Shown: positions 24,846-34,765, numbered from the stretch's first letter. The stretch is DNA of 39,470 nucleotides from Campylobacter ureolyticus ACS-301-V-Sch3b (GCF_000413435.1 NZ_KE340326.1:510381-549850), one strand, 5' to 3'. A program made the numbers and translations. Notes: generated by a model from the letters alone, not told the origin.

Positions 24846-25478
24846 ATGAAAAACATAGTTTTAAAAAGTTTAGTTGCAAGTTCTTTGCTTTGCTCATCAT
24901 TGTTGGCTGATAGTTTTGTTGGTGTTTTTGGCGGATATAGCTTAAAATCGGAATTTAAGCTCAAAGATGATAGCGGCTCTGATATAGAGGAAGGCGATAT
25001 AGATAAATTAAAATTAGATGATAAAAGAGTAAATTTGGGTGTAAAAGCCGGATATGACTTTGATAGTTTTAGGGTCTATGGAGCTTATAGATATAATTTT
25101 AAGGCAAAAGATAGTTATTTTATAGATAATTTTTTAGGAAACATGGAATGGAAGAGCCATGATTTCTTGATAGGTGCTGACTATACTCCAAACATAACAG
25201 ATAGCTTTAAGTTTAGTTTAGGTATTTATGGCGGTATTTCAAGGCTTAATATGAGACTTGAAGGCATTGATTACTACGACAATACAAAGGATAGTTTTAG
25301 CAAAGACAAAACAGGATTTATTTACGGCGCAAAAATAGGTGGCATATATGAGCTTGATGAGAATAATGAAGTTGAATTTGGCTACCAAATAGATGAAAGT
25401 GATTATGGAAAGATAGAAGATGTTAAAATAAAAGTTAGAGATCACGGACTTTACTTAGGATATAACTATAAATTTTAA
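24846..25478 (+). CDS. Small outer-membrane beta-barrel protein
   Basis: A 210-residue protein with a signal peptide (hydrophobic run, cleavage near SLLA, residue 21). It then shows repeated amphipathic strands such as FVGVFGGYSL, VNLGVKAGYDF, FRVYGAYRYNF and HDFLIGADYTP. It ends HGLYLGYNYKF, with the C-terminal Phe typical of proteins inserted by the BAM complex. Probably an eight-stranded barrel of the OmpA/OmpW-like size class. Function is unknown. It is a single-gene unit with its own promoter and terminator. Confidence 0.75.
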   Translation: MKNIVLKSLVASSLLCSSLLADSFVGVFGGYSLKSEFKLKDDSGSDIEEGDIDKLKLDDKRVNLGVKAGYDFDSFRVYGAYRYNFKAKDSYFIDNFLGNMEWKSHDFLIGADYTPNITDSFKFSLGIYGGISRLNMRLEGIDYYDNTKDSFSKDKTGFIYGAKIGGIYELDENNEVEFGYQIDESDYGKIEDVKIKVRDHGLYLGYNYKF

Positions 25479-25487
25479 TATCTCATA

Positions 25488-25512
25488 AAGATGCATTTTT
25501 TAAATGCATCTT
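25488..25512 (+). terminator. Terminator hairpin after the outer-membrane-protein gene
   Basis: AAGATGCATTT and AAATGCATCTT form an 11-bp perfect stem around TTT, ten bases after the stop codon, followed by a T-rich stretch. The remaining sequence to 25801 shows only short, unsupported frames; I see no gene in it. Confidence 0.75.
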
Positions 25513-25801
25513 GTTTCTAATTATTTTTAATTCACTGCACTTTAAGATAGTTTTTAAATTTATATTTTGATTTGTTTTTGCTTTCAAAAAGTCCAAAGTT
25601 ATTTTAAATTTTATGATAAATTTAATCTTTTTTAGTCTTTCATTCTCTTTTTATATTTTTCAATATAGATTTTAAAGATGCAAATTTAGAGTTTTGTTTA
25701 TGGTGTTTTTATTTTTTGATGCTCAAATAGAGATATATCAAAGTTTTGTATTAAGCAAATAACTCTAATTTTTGGTATTTTGGTAATTAAAAATTTAAAA
25801 G

Positions 25802-25837
25802 AATTTGGCAAATACAAATATTTAAATTTGCCAAATT
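25802..25837 (-). terminator. Terminator hairpin after the uraA-type permease
   Basis: AATTTGGCAAAT and ATTTGCCAAATT pair as a 12-bp stem with a 12-base loop, starting 5 bases past the permease stop on the minus strand. Confidence 0.65.
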
Positions 25838-25842
25838 AAAAT

Positions 25843-27096
25843 TTATTCTATTTTTTCTTTGCTTTTTGGAAGGATTAAATTTAAAAACACCCCAATAATT
25901 GCACCAAGGCCTATTTGTGAAAAGCTTGCAAAACCAAAGTCAAGCACCATCCCACCAAGTGCAGGAACAAGTACAAGAGCGATAATTATCATATTTCTAG
26001 GCTCATTCATATCAACACTGTTTTTAATCAAACTCTCCATTCCAACGCTTGCAATAATTCCAAATAACAAAATCATAATACCGCCCAAAACACAAGCTGG
26101 AATCGTAGCTATCAAAGCTCCAAGTTTGCCAACAAATGCAAGCAATATCGCAGTAAATGCTGACCAAGTCATAATAGCTGGATTAAAAGCTTTTGTAAGT
26201 CTTACTGCGCCTGTTACTTCTGCGTAAGTGGTACAAGGTGGTCCAGCTAAAAGAGCTGCTACGCTTGTGGCAACGCCATCACCTAATAATGTTTTATGAA
26301 GTCCTGGTTTTTTTGTAAAGTCATAATTTGTCACATTACTGATTGCTACAACATTTCCGATATGTTCTATTATTGGGGCGATTACAACTGGTATCATATA
26401 TAAAATTGCATCTAGTTCAAATTTCGGTGCTGTGAAATTTGGCACTCTAAACCAAGGAGCTTCTTTAACTGGTGAAAAGTCAATAATCCCATAAAAATAT
26501 GATATTATATAACCTGCTGCAATGCCACATAAAATAGGGATTAGCTTTAACATTCCTTTTGCAAACATTATACATAAAAGTGTTACTAAAAGAGAAATTC
26601 CTGCTATTATCATCGCATCATTTTGGCTAAAATTTGGATTTAAAATTTGATAATTTTTAAGCATATCACCACTTGCCATTGCCATAGAAACTGCTGATGG
26701 ACTTAAGACAAGTCCAATTGTCATGATCACAGGTCCAACAACAATTGGCGGTAAAAATTTATCAATAAAACTTTTTCCTTTGATTTTTACAAAAAAACTA
26801 AATGCCGAGTACACAAGTCCTGCAAAAAATACTCCTCCCATAGCAGCTGGAAGACCCCATTTGCTAACAGCAAATGAAATTGGAGCTATGAAAGCAAAAC
26901 TACTTGCTAAGAAAATAGGCACCACTTTTTGGCGGCAAATTAGCTGAAAAATTAGTGTTCCAAGTCCGGCTGTAAATAACGCAACACTTATATCAAGTCC
27001 GCATAAAATCGGCATTAAAACAAGTGCGCCAAATGCAACAAATAAAAACTGAGCACCCAAAAGTGCATCTTTGAATCTAAACTTATAATCAGTCAT
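25843..27096 (-). CDS. NCS2-family uracil/xanthine permease
   Basis: A 417-residue inner-membrane nucleobase:cation symporter with the usual ~14 helices. Features include FVAFGALVLMPILCGLD near the start, FLPPIVVGPVIMTIGLVLSPSAV, IIEHIGNVVAISNVT (the conserved Glu region of the substrate site) and GDGVATSVAALLAGPPCTTYAE. The start at 27096 is chosen because AGGAGA lies just before it; the ATG 21 bases upstream overlaps that ribosome site. Closest to UraA-type uracil transporters, but xanthine cannot be excluded. No pyrimidine or purine salvage gene is adjacent. Confidence 0.88.
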   Translation of the reverse strand: MTDYKFRFKDALLGAQFLFVAFGALVLMPILCGLDISVALFTAGLGTLIFQLICRQKVVPIFLASSFAFIAPISFAVSKWGLPAAMGGVFFAGLVYSAFSFFVKIKGKSFIDKFLPPIVVGPVIMTIGLVLSPSAVSMAMASGDMLKNYQILNPNFSQNDAMIIAGISLLVTLLCIMFAKGMLKLIPILCGIAAGYIISYFYGIIDFSPVKEAPWFRVPNFTAPKFELDAILYMIPVVIAPIIEHIGNVVAISNVTNYDFTKKPGLHKTLLGDGVATSVAALLAGPPCTTYAEVTGAVRLTKAFNPAIMTWSAFTAILLAFVGKLGALIATIPACVLGGIMILLFGIIASVGMESLIKNSVDMNEPRNMIIIALVLVPALGGMVLDFGFASFSQIGLGAIIGVFLNLILPKSKEKIE

Positions 27097-27234
27097 AAAT
27101 CTCCTTAAAATCATCAAATTTTATAATTTTTAATGTTTGAAAATTTAGAAATTTATGAAAGATAAAAAGTTTAAAAGTATTGGGTTTGTGAATAAAAAAG
27201 CTTTTCAAAAAATTTCCATTCTTTTAGCTTTGGC

Positions 27235-27263
27235 TTGTAAATTTTAAAGATTAAAATTTACAA
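27235..27263. repeat. Perfect AT-rich inverted repeat
   Basis: TTGTAAATTTTAA, a 3-base spacer AGA, then its exact reverse complement (13-bp arms). It lies between the permease start and the mscL terminator. It lacks the flanking T-run of a terminator on either strand in the right place, so it could be an operator or an alternative RNA stem. Confidence 0.5.
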
Positions 27264-27296
27264 AAAAACTACGCCAAACTCGGTGCTATAAGTAAA

Positions 27297-27327
27297 ATTG
27301 TAATTTTCCAAAAAGGAATATTACAAT
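27297..27327 (-). terminator. Terminator hairpin after mscL
   Basis: On the minus strand ATTGTAATATTCC and GGAAAATTACAAT pair at 12 of 13 positions around TTTTT and are followed by TTTAC, 35 bases past the mscL stop. Confidence 0.65.
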
Positions 27328-27361
27328 AAAATTTATTAAATTTTGTTTAGATTTTACAAAT

Positions 27362-27763
27362 TTATCTATTTTTTAGCTCGTCTCTTATTTCTCTTAAAAG
27401 CTTGATATCTTCGCTTGGTTCTTTTGGGGCTTCTTCAGCTTTTGGTTTTTCTCTTTTTAGTTTGTTTATTGCTTTTATAGCTACAAAAATACAAAATGCA
27501 ATAATAATAAAATCAATCGTAGTTTGTATAAAGCTACCATAGTTTAGTGTTACAGCTGCTGTTTCTCCATGGGCTTGTTTCAGTACTATTTTAAAATCTG
27601 TAAAATTTACCCCGCCTGTTATAACACCTATTACTGGCATTATAACATCGCCTACTAGTGAGCTTACGATTTTACCAAATGCACTTCCTATAACAACACC
27701 TACTGCCATATCGATGACATTTCCACGAACTGCAAATTCTTTAAATTCTTTTATAAAACTCAT
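27362..27763 (-). CDS. mscL: Large-conductance mechanosensitive channel MscL
   Basis: A 133-residue pore protein that opens under membrane tension to release solutes in osmotic downshock. It has the amphipathic N-terminal helix [20 protein letters not shown], first membrane helix [22 protein letters not shown], second helix [19 protein letters not shown] and the charged C-terminal bundle ending EIRDELKNR. It starts after AAAGGA, and a predicted -10 sits 44 bases upstream. It is a single-gene unit. Confidence 0.97.
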   Translation of the reverse strand: MSFIKEFKEFAVRGNVIDMAVGVVIGSAFGKIVSSLVGDVIMPVIGVITGGVNFTDFKIVLKQAHGETAAVTLNYGSFIQTTIDFIIIAFCIFVAIKAINKLKREKPKAEEAPKEPSEDIKLLREIRDELKNR

Positions 27764-27806
27764 TTTTTTCCTTTATTAATTAGTTGTTTTTCAAAAAATA
27801 ATTCTT

Positions 27807-27812
27807 ATTATA
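27807..27812 (-). promoter_or_regulatory. Predicted -10 of mscL
   Basis: TATAAT on the minus strand, 44 bases before the mscL ATG, in the 150-base gap after the TerC-family gene. Confidence 0.45.
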
Positions 27813-27913
27813 TCCCAAATGATGGGCTATGATTATGAAATTTTTTAAATTTAACGCTAAGAGCGGTAAAAATTCCTATAAATTAATCATTTGTAAAAAT
27901 TTTATATCTTCTT

Positions 27914-28630
27914 TTAGCCTAATCTCTTTTTTCTCATTTTTATATTGATAAGTTCTACTGCCAAAGAAAAAGCCATAGAAAAGTAGATATAACCTTTTGG
28001 TATATGAAGTCCACATCCATCAGCTACTAAAGCCACTCCAACTAAGATCAAAAATGATAAAGCTAAAATTTTAATAGTAGGATTGTCATCTACAAATTTA
28101 CTTATTGCTTTGCTTGCTACCATCATAACACCCACTGCTACGATAACTGCTAGAATCATAATTTCGATATGATCAGCCATGCCAACAGCAGTTATTACAC
28201 TATCTAGCGAAAAAACTATATCTAAAATGGAAATTTGAATTATTATAGAAGCAAAACTTACTTTTTTTGTGCTAATGTGCTCTTCGTGAGTTTGGCCTGA
28301 AATGCTTGAGTCAATTTCTGTGGTTGATTTATATATTAAAAAAAGTCCTCCAATAATTAAAATCAAATCTCTACCTGAAATTTCCTCTCCAAATACACTA
28401 AACAAAGGAGCTGTTAATTTCATAATCCAAAATAAACTTAAAAGTAGTAAAATTCTACTTATCATGGCAAAGCCAAGACCTATAATTCTAGCTTTATTTT
28501 GCTTTTCTTTTGGAAGTCTTGAGCATAAAATTGCTATAAAAATAATATTATCAATACCTAAAACTATCTCAAGACCAATAAGAGTAAAAAGACTTATCCA
28601 CGCTTCAGGTGAGGCAAACCATTCAAACAT
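27914..28630 (-). CDS. TerC-family integral membrane protein
   Basis: A 238-residue protein with about seven helices. It carries the two acidic membrane motifs of the TerC superfamily: EIVLGIDNIIFIA (residues 21-33) and SILDIVFSLDSVITAVGMADH (134-154). TerC relatives are linked to metal (often manganese) handling and to metal loading of exported proteins. This particular subfamily, of YgdQ/YoaE-like length without a CBS domain, is uncharacterised. An AAGGAA ribosome site precedes the ATG. It lies 40 bases after purN and may share its transcript. Confidence 0.85.
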   Translation of the reverse strand: MFEWFASPEAWISLFTLIGLEIVLGIDNIIFIAILCSRLPKEKQNKARIIGLGFAMISRILLLLSLFWIMKLTAPLFSVFGEEISGRDLILIIGGLFLIYKSTTEIDSSISGQTHEEHISTKKVSFASIIIQISILDIVFSLDSVITAVGMADHIEIMILAVIVAVGVMMVASKAISKFVDDNPTIKILALSFLILVGVALVADGCGLHIPKGYIYFSMAFSLAVELINIKMRKKRLG

Positions 28631-28670
28631 CTAATTCCTTTTTTAAAAAATCTTTTGATTTTACTTAAAT

Positions 28671-29252
28671 TTAATTAGAAAAAGCTAAAAGCTCTATTAT
28701 GGTTTTTGGTAAAATTTCATATTCAAGCTTATGGATATTTTCCTCCCACTCTTCTAAACTCATACCTTTTTTCCTATAAAAAACTAGTTGATTTATAAGT
28801 TTTCCTCCATCAAGCTCTTCGCTTACAAAATGCACACTTACTCCACCTACTAGCATGTCACTATTAAAACTCTCTTTTATGGCGTTGCCACCCTTAAAAA
28901 TCGGAAGGATTGATGGATGAAGATTAATGGCTTTTATGTTTTTTGTAAAAACTGGAGTTAAAATTCTCATAAATCCAGCTAAAATTGTCAAATCGATTTT
29001 TTTCTCTTGTATTAAACTTACAAGTTTTGCATCAAAATCCTCTCTTGTTTTAAACTCTTTATGGTTTATAATAACTGTTTTTAGTCCAAATTTTTTAGCT
29101 CTTTGTATTCCAAAGGCATCAGGATTATTACAAATTAACAAATCACACTTTATGGTAACACCATTAAAAGTTTTATTGTGAACTTTTTCTAAAATATTTT
29201 CTAAATTTGAGCCGTTTCCACTAAATAAAATTGCTATTTTTTTTACAGACAT
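28671..29252 (-). CDS. purN: Phosphoribosylglycinamide formyltransferase PurN
   Basis: Transfers a formyl group from 10-formyl-tetrahydrofolate to GAR in purine synthesis. The 193-residue enzyme has FSGNGSNLENI (10-20, phosphate binding), GFMRILTP, AINLHPSILPIFKGG with the catalytic Asn-His pair, and GVSVHFVSEELDGGKLI with the catalytic Asp. Its start lies inside the last codons of nnr (10-base overlap), with GAAGG upstream. Confidence 0.95.
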   Translation of the reverse strand: MSVKKIAILFSGNGSNLENILEKVHNKTFNGVTIKCDLLICNNPDAFGIQRAKKFGLKTVIINHKEFKTREDFDAKLVSLIQEKKIDLTILAGFMRILTPVFTKNIKAINLHPSILPIFKGGNAIKESFNSDMLVGGVSVHFVSEELDGGKLINQLVFYRKKGMSLEEWEENIHKLEYEILPKTIIELLAFSN

Positions 29253-30628
29253 TTTATACCTTCTATTATATCATTTGGAGTTAATGCGTATGAGTTTTTT
29301 TTGAAATTTAAAACGCTTAATGAATGTGCTAAAACTCCATTAATTGCTGCTTCAAATGGTGAGTAGTTTTGAGCCAAAAGACCACCTATAATACCAGCTA
29401 ATGCATCTCCGCTTCCAGCTTTTGCTAATATGCTTGAACCAAAGCTAGAAACAAAAATTTTGCCTTTATGAGAAACTATTGTATTTGCACCTTTTAAAAC
29501 TAAAATACTATTAAATTTTTCACTCCATTTTCTGGCTAAATCAAATCTATTAGCTTGAACATCTTTTATGCCAAAATCTCCAAACCCAGCCAAATTTAAC
29601 AGTGAAGCAAATTCTTTTGGATGAGGTGTTAGAACTAAATTTTCATTTTTTTCTAAAAATGGTACGATTTCTTTTTTATAGCATAAATCAGCATCTATTA
29701 CGCAAATTTTATCTTTTAAAAGTTCTAAGTTTAGAGTTTTTTCTCCAAGCCCACATCCAGCAACGACAACTTTTGCTTTGGCAAATGAGTTTGTCTGCAT
29801 AATAAATGGATCTAAATTTGGTATTTTTTCATCGCTTACCACGCTAACTAGTCCAGCTCCCATGCTAAAACCAGCATTTGCAGCTATTATTGCAGCTCCT
29901 TTTAAATTTCCGCTTATTACATAAAGATGCCCAAAATTTCCTTTATTTGTATCTTGTAAATGTCTAAATGGTAAATTTAAATCAGTTTTTTCAAGTAAAA
30001 AACTATTGCTCATAGTTTCAAAATTTGTTTTACTAATGCCTAAATTTGCTAGAATTATCTTACCAACTAAATCTTTTGAACTATCTAAAAAAAGTGCTAG
30101 TTTTAAGGCTCCCATTGTAATTGTAAAGTCCGCCATAAAGGCATTTTGAGCGATTTTGCCACTTTTAGTTATCCCACTTGGAATATCAACAGCAATTTTT
30201 AAACCTTTTGCTTTATTTAGTTCATCTATGATTTTGCAAACTTTATCGCTCATATCGCGGTTTAAACCACTTCCAAAAATTCCATCCACAAAGCATTCAT
30301 ACGCACTAAATTCTGGATTTTCAACCAAATTTACATGAGCTTTTTTTGCTCTATCAAGCTGCATTGAAGCAAGTAAATTTAACTTATTTGAAGTTAAGAA
30401 AATATCACACTCATAGTCATTTGATAGTTTTCTAGCTGTACAGATCGCATCTGCAGCGTTGTTGCCACTACCACAAACAAATAAAATTTTTGATTTTTGT
30501 TGTAAATTTTGTCTAATTACTTCTTCGATTTTTGAAGCGGCGTTTTCTTGTAAAATTTCTTCGCTTAATCCAAACTCACTTATTGCTCTTTCATCAAGCA
30601 TTTTTGTGTCATAGTATAAATTTATCAC
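29243..30628 (-). CDS. nnr: Bifunctional NAD(P)HX epimerase/dehydratase
   Basis: Repairs hydrated NAD(P)H. The 461-residue protein joins an N-terminal YjeF-type epimerase (residues ~1-205; FVCGSGNNAADAICTARKL, VDIPSGI) to a C-terminal ATP- or ADP-dependent dehydratase of ribokinase-like fold (~215-461; VVAGCGLG, LTPHPKEFA, VLKGANTIV, AGSGDALAGIIGGLLAQ). The GTG start overlaps the comM stop as GTGA. Both domains look complete. Confidence 0.95.
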   Translation of the reverse strand: MINLYYDTKMLDERAISEFGLSEEILQENAASKIEEVIRQNLQQKSKILFVCGSGNNAADAICTARKLSNDYECDIFLTSNKLNLLASMQLDRAKKAHVNLVENPEFSAYECFVDGIFGSGLNRDMSDKVCKIIDELNKAKGLKIAVDIPSGITKSGKIAQNAFMADFTITMGALKLALFLDSSKDLVGKIILANLGISKTNFETMSNSFLLEKTDLNLPFRHLQDTNKGNFGHLYVISGNLKGAAIIAANAGFSMGAGLVSVVSDEKIPNLDPFIMQTNSFAKAKVVVAGCGLGEKTLNLELLKDKICVIDADLCYKKEIVPFLEKNENLVLTPHPKEFASLLNLAGFGDFGIKDVQANRFDLARKWSEKFNSILVLKGANTIVSHKGKIFVSSFGSSILAKAGSGDALAGIIGGLLAQNYSPFEAAINGVLAHSLSVLNFKKNSYALTPNDIIEGIKCL

Positions 30629-32142
30629 TCAAATCCCCTTATTCTATAACTTAGACTTTCCATTATATGATTTTTTGAAATTTCATTTTTTTCTTCTAGA
30701 TCAGCTATGGTTCGAGCAACTTTTAGTGTTTTGTTTATGCCTCTTTGCGATAAATTAAACCTTGAAATAGCTGTGTTTAAAGCATCTTTTGCCGGTGTTT
30801 CTAAAATGCAAAATTTAGAAACTTCTTTATCGTTAAGTTTTGCGTTTAACTCACTTTGTCCTCTTAAAACTTGAGCTTTAAAAGCAATTAAGACTTTTTC
30901 ATACATCTCTTTACTAGTTATTGTGGCCTTATCATCTTTTGAGATTTCATCCATAGCAACATAAAGATCTATTCTATCTAAAAGTGGTGCTGAAATGGTG
31001 CTTTTATATCGCTTTATCTCTGCTTCTGAACAGATGCAAGTGGCATTTTTACTAAATAAATTTCCACAAGGGCAAGGATTTTGCGCTGCTGCAAATAAAA
31101 ATTTTGTCTGATACTCTACTTTTGAATTTACACGCGAAATTAAAATTTTATTATCCTCAAGTGGCTCTCTTAGGCTTTCTAAGATTTTTTTACCAAAGTG
31201 TGGAAACTCATCAAAAAACAGCACTCCACCATTTGCCAGTGCAACTTCGCCAACTTTTGCCGAGTGCGATCCACCACCAAAGATAGAACTTCTTGTTGAA
31301 GTGTGGTGAGGACTTCTAAAAGGTCTCACGGCACTAAACTCAACATTTTTACTATTTAAAGACTCATACGCCACGCTTAGCATAATTTCTTTTGGGCTTT
31401 GTGGCGGAAGTATATAAACAAGGCGTTTTGCACACATGCTTTTACCACATCCAGGACTTCCTTCATAAAGGATATTGTGCATTCCACTGGCTGCTATAAG
31501 ACTTGCTCTTTTTGCTCTAGCTTGTCCTTTTACTTCGCTAAAATCAAGGCTAAAATCAAAATTTGGAATAAAAATTTTATCTTTTATTTTAATTGTTTTT
31601 TCAAAAATTGGATGAGGTTTTGAGACTAAAAACTCACTTTTTATCTCATCATCTAAGAAAAAATTTAAAGCTTCTGTTAAATTTGAGATAGCATAAACTT
31701 CAAAATTTGGAATAGTTGCAGCTTTTAAAGCAATATCTTTTGGAACTAAAACTTTAGCAAACTCAACTTTTTCACTCAAAAATAAAAGTAGTGAAAAAAG
31801 TGAATTTGTGCTTTTGGCTTGAGCGTTTAACCCAAGTTCGCCAAATACAAAAAAACTCTCATCAAATTTATCTTTTTGAAGTGCGATTAAAAGTGCAATT
31901 GCTAAATCAAAATGACTTCCCTTTTTTGGGATATCTGATGGCGATAAATTTATAACTATTTTTTGTGGTGGGAAGTTAAAATTTATAGATAAAAGAGAGG
32001 CTTTTATGCGGTTTTCGCTCTCTTTTATTGTGGTGTTTGCAAGACCTGTAATATTAAAAGAAGGAAGCCCTCTTAAAAATGATGATTCAACCGTTACGAT
32101 ATCCAAAGAGTCGCTAAAAGTTGCACATTTTAAAGACTTCAT
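30625..32142 (-). CDS. comM: YifB/ComM-family Mg-chelatase-like AAA+ ATPase
   Basis: A 505-residue protein with an N-terminal Lon-substrate-like fold, a central AAA+ ATPase (Walker A EGSPGCGKS, 227-235; GGVLFFDEFPHF as Walker B; zinc-like CPCGNLFSKNATC) and a C-terminal Mg-chelatase-type domain. In naturally competent bacteria ComM is a hexameric branch-migration helicase that extends integration of transforming DNA. That fits the presence of the CtsM-like methyltransferase in the same window. The ATG overlaps the def stop as ATGA. Confidence 0.9.
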   Translation of the reverse strand: MKSLKCATFSDSLDIVTVESSFLRGLPSFNITGLANTTIKESENRIKASLLSINFNFPPQKIVINLSPSDIPKKGSHFDLAIALLIALQKDKFDESFFVFGELGLNAQAKSTNSLFSLLLFLSEKVEFAKVLVPKDIALKAATIPNFEVYAISNLTEALNFFLDDEIKSEFLVSKPHPIFEKTIKIKDKIFIPNFDFSLDFSEVKGQARAKRASLIAASGMHNILYEGSPGCGKSMCAKRLVYILPPQSPKEIMLSVAYESLNSKNVEFSAVRPFRSPHHTSTRSSIFGGGSHSAKVGEVALANGGVLFFDEFPHFGKKILESLREPLEDNKILISRVNSKVEYQTKFLFAAAQNPCPCGNLFSKNATCICSEAEIKRYKSTISAPLLDRIDLYVAMDEISKDDKATITSKEMYEKVLIAFKAQVLRGQSELNAKLNDKEVSKFCILETPAKDALNTAISRFNLSQRGINKTLKVARTIADLEEKNEISKNHIMESLSYRIRGFE

Positions 32143-32657
32143 TTTGATTTTTCTTTTAACCTTTTTTTATACTCTTTTGAAAATTTTTTCTTTTGGCTAT
32201 AGCTAATTTTTTCTATAAAAAGATGTCCATCTAAATGATCCATTTCATGCTGCACACAAACGGCTAAAAGCTCACTTGCACTAAGCTCTATAAACTCACC
32301 AAATCTATTTTGAAATCTTACTTTTATATCACTTGATCTTGTGACATCTTCAAAAAACTCAGGTACCGAAAGACAACCTTCTTGATAGGTAATTTCTCCA
32401 TCTTTTTCTAAAATTTCAGGATTTATTATCTCAATTAGGTCATTTTTATCTTGGATGCCTTCTTCGTTTAATAAATTTATAACCAAAGCTCGAAGTGGTT
32501 TGCCTACTTGAATTGCCGCAAGTCCAATGCCTTTTTTAGCTATCATAGTTTCATACATATCATCTAAAAATTTATGCAAATTCTCATCAAATTTCTCAAC
32601 ACTTTTAGACTTTTGATACAGTCTTTTATCTGGATATGTTAAAACTTCTAAAACCAT
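32139..32657 (-). CDS. def: Peptide deformylase
   Basis: Removes the N-formyl group from new proteins. The 172-residue enzyme contains the three family motifs: GIGLAAIQVG (43-52), EGCLSVP with metal ligand Cys95, and QHEMDHLDG with His137, catalytic Glu138 and His141. It begins right after clpP with no gap and overlaps comM by 4 bases. The lysine-rich C-terminal tail is common in short type I enzymes. Confidence 0.97.
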   Translation of the reverse strand: MVLEVLTYPDKRLYQKSKSVEKFDENLHKFLDDMYETMIAKKGIGLAAIQVGKPLRALVINLLNEEGIQDKNDLIEIINPEILEKDGEITYQEGCLSVPEFFEDVTRSSDIKVRFQNRFGEFIELSASELLAVCVQHEMDHLDGHLFIEKISYSQKKKFSKEYKKRLKEKSK

Positions 32658-33248
32658 TTATTTTGAACTCTTTTCTAAGACCTTATCGATAATTCCATAC
32701 TCTTTTGCTTCAGCCGCACTCATGAAAAAATCTCTATCGGTATCTTTTTCTATCTTTTTTATACTTTGGTTTGTATTTTTAGCCAAAATTTCATTTAATG
32801 TTTTTTTAATTCTTAAAATTTCGTTTGCTTGAATTTCAATATCTGTTGCTTGACCTTGAGCTCCGCCAAGTGGTTGATGAATCATAATGCGTGAGTTTGG
32901 TAGAGCAAATCTTTTATCTTTTGCTCCACAGCTTAGTAAAAATGCACCCATTGAGGCAGCTTGACCGATACAAATCGTGCTAACATCAGCTCTTATGTAA
33001 TTCATCGTATCATAAATACTAAGTCCACTTGTAACAACACCACCTGGGCTATTTATGTACAAATAGATATCTTTTTCAGGATCTTCTGCTTCCAAAAAAA
33101 GTAGCTGAGATACAATAGAACTTGCCACATCATCGTTTATTTCGCCACTTAGCATGATAATTCTATCTTTTAAAAGACGTGAGTAAATATCATAGCTTCT
33201 TTCGCCTCTGCTAGATTTTTCAATAACATAAGGTATGTAAAATGCCAT
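32658..33248 (-). CDS. clpP: ATP-dependent Clp protease proteolytic subunit
   Basis: A 196-residue serine protease that forms the 14-mer chamber fed by ClpX or ClpA. The nucleophile is Ser99 in [12 protein letters not shown], with His124 in [12 protein letters not shown] and an Asp in DRDFFMS (~173) completing the triad. The N-terminal [20 protein letters not shown] is typical. The start codon shares one base with the tig stop (TAATG), a common tig-clpP arrangement. Confidence 0.98.
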   Translation of the reverse strand: MAFYIPYVIEKSSRGERSYDIYSRLLKDRIIMLSGEINDDVASSIVSQLLFLEAEDPEKDIYLYINSPGGVVTSGLSIYDTMNYIRADVSTICIGQAASMGAFLLSCGAKDKRFALPNSRIMIHQPLGGAQGQATDIEIQANEILRIKKTLNEILAKNTNQSIKKIEKDTDRDFFMSAAEAKEYGIIDKVLEKSSK

Positions 33249-34630
33249 TATTTCCCTTCTTCTTTAGTCGCTTTTTTAGTTGTTTTTTTAGCAGGTTTTT
33301 CTTCTTTTTTATCTTCTTTACCGTCTGCTTTTTCATCTTTTGGTTCAGGAAGTTTAAACAAATCATTAAATAGCTTTTCTTCTATCAAAGCCATTTTAAC
33401 AGCTGGTAAAATTCCTTGTTTTTGATAAGTCTCAAGATGTTTTTTAGGATCAATTCCGTTTTGATAAGCTTCAAAATAAATAGCTTGAACCAACTCTTGA
33501 TCGCTTACTTCAACTTTTCTTTCTTTTGCAAGCTCATCAATTATAAATGTTAGTTTTACGCTTTTTTCAGCCTCTTTTCTAAACTCTTCTCTTTTGTTTG
33601 TTAAAGCGTCTTTATCGGTTCTAAATTTTTCCATATCTTCTTTTGCAAAACTATTCCATGAGTTTCTAAATTGTAAATCAATTTCTTGTTCAACTATAGT
33701 TTTAGGTAGATCAAAATCAAATTTTTCAGTCATATCATCAACAAATTTAGGTTTTAACTCTTCGTTTAAAATTTTGTTAAATTTATCATGTTTGATTTGG
33801 TTTTCTATCCTTTCTTCAAAAGCTTTTATTGTTAATTTTTCATCGCCAGTAAGTTCGGTTAATGTTTTTTTATCAAGTTTTTTAGCAGGATTTTTAGCTT
33901 GAATTTCATGTAGTTTTACTTTAAAAACAACATCTTTTCCAGCTAAATGTTTTGCATTATAATCACTTGGAAAAGTTAAATTAATATCCTTTTCTTCACC
34001 AGGTTTTAATCCTATCATTGCATCTTCAAAGCCTGGAATAAACTGATTTGAGCCTATTTCTAAGCTGTAGTCTTTCGCACTTCCACCCTCAAAAGCCTTA
34101 CCGTCTAAAAATCCCTCAAAGTCAAATTTGGCAAAATCACCTTTTTCAAGACTATCTTTATCTACCTTTTCAAGTGGAGCAACCATTAATAACAATTCAT
34201 CAATTTTTGTTTTTACTTCATCTTTTGAAGCTTCTGGAATTTCATACTTAGGGATAAGTTTTTCATATCCTTTTATATCAATCTCTGGTTTAAAAGAAAT
34301 TTCAATAATTGTGTCTATGCCACCATCAACTTCTTCAAATTTTGCAAAAACAGGCTCACCTAAAAGATCACTTTGTTTTTTATTTAAATTTTTTAGGCCA
34401 TCATCAATAGCTTTTTTAAAAAGTTCTTGTTTTGCATCATCTAAAAGTGCTTTTTCATATCTTTTTTTAACAACATTAACAGGAACTTTTCCTGGTCTAA
34501 AACCATCAATTTTTACTTGCTTTGCTGTTTTAACAGCTATTTCATTTACTTTATTTTCAATGCTTTTTGCATCAAATTTAGCATCGATTGATGCATTTGC
34601 TGAATTAATCAGTTTTGAACTAACTTCCAT
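33248..34630 (-). CDS. tig: Trigger factor
   Basis: A ribosome-bound chaperone and peptidyl-prolyl isomerase. The 460-residue protein has the N-terminal ribosome-docking segment [16 protein letters not shown], a central FKBP-type isomerase domain ([38 protein letters not shown]) and the helical C-terminal substrate domain. The last ~30 residues are a Lys/Glu-rich tail ([16 protein letters not shown]), making it longer than E. coli Tig (432). It is the first gene of the closely linked tig-clpP-def-comM-nnr-purN group. Confidence 0.97.
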   Translation of the reverse strand: MEVSSKLINSANASIDAKFDAKSIENKVNEIAVKTAKQVKIDGFRPGKVPVNVVKKRYEKALLDDAKQELFKKAIDDGLKNLNKKQSDLLGEPVFAKFEEVDGGIDTIIEISFKPEIDIKGYEKLIPKYEIPEASKDEVKTKIDELLLMVAPLEKVDKDSLEKGDFAKFDFEGFLDGKAFEGGSAKDYSLEIGSNQFIPGFEDAMIGLKPGEEKDINLTFPSDYNAKHLAGKDVVFKVKLHEIQAKNPAKKLDKKTLTELTGDEKLTIKAFEERIENQIKHDKFNKILNEELKPKFVDDMTEKFDFDLPKTIVEQEIDLQFRNSWNSFAKEDMEKFRTDKDALTNKREEFRKEAEKSVKLTFIIDELAKERKVEVSDQELVQAIYFEAYQNGIDPKKHLETYQKQGILPAVKMALIEEKLFNDLFKLPEPKDEKADGKEDKKEEKPAKKTTKKATKEEGK

Positions 34631-34664
34631 TATTTTCCTTTTGAAATTTAAAATTTAAATGTTA

Positions 34665-34670
34665 ATAATA
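34665..34670 (-). promoter_or_regulatory. Predicted -10 for tig operon
   Basis: TATTAT on the minus strand 35 bases before the tig ATG, within the 135-base divergent gap with folE. It is a weak match and is given because no better site is seen. Confidence 0.3.
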
Positions 34671-34734
34671 TCAGATTTTACCTTATTTTAAGTATAAATT
34701 TAAAAATTTTATTATCGGTAAAGTGATTTTGTTG

Positions 34735-34740
34735 TAAAAT
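34735..34740 (+). promoter_or_regulatory. Predicted -10 of folE
   Basis: TAAAAT 26 bases before the folE ATG, with AAGGA between. Confidence 0.35.
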
Positions 34741-34765
34741 GGGCTAAAAATTTTTAAGGAAAAGT

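Noticed and set aside
25513..25801. Short frames in the gap before the permease, one ending DAQIEIYQSFVLSK
   Set aside because: About 20 codons with no ribosome site and no recognisable family; not enough to call a gene or a remnant.
27155..27247. 30-codon frame MKDKKFKSIGFVNKK with a hydrophobic end
   Set aside because: No ribosome site, and its 3' end lies inside the perfect palindrome; more likely chance.
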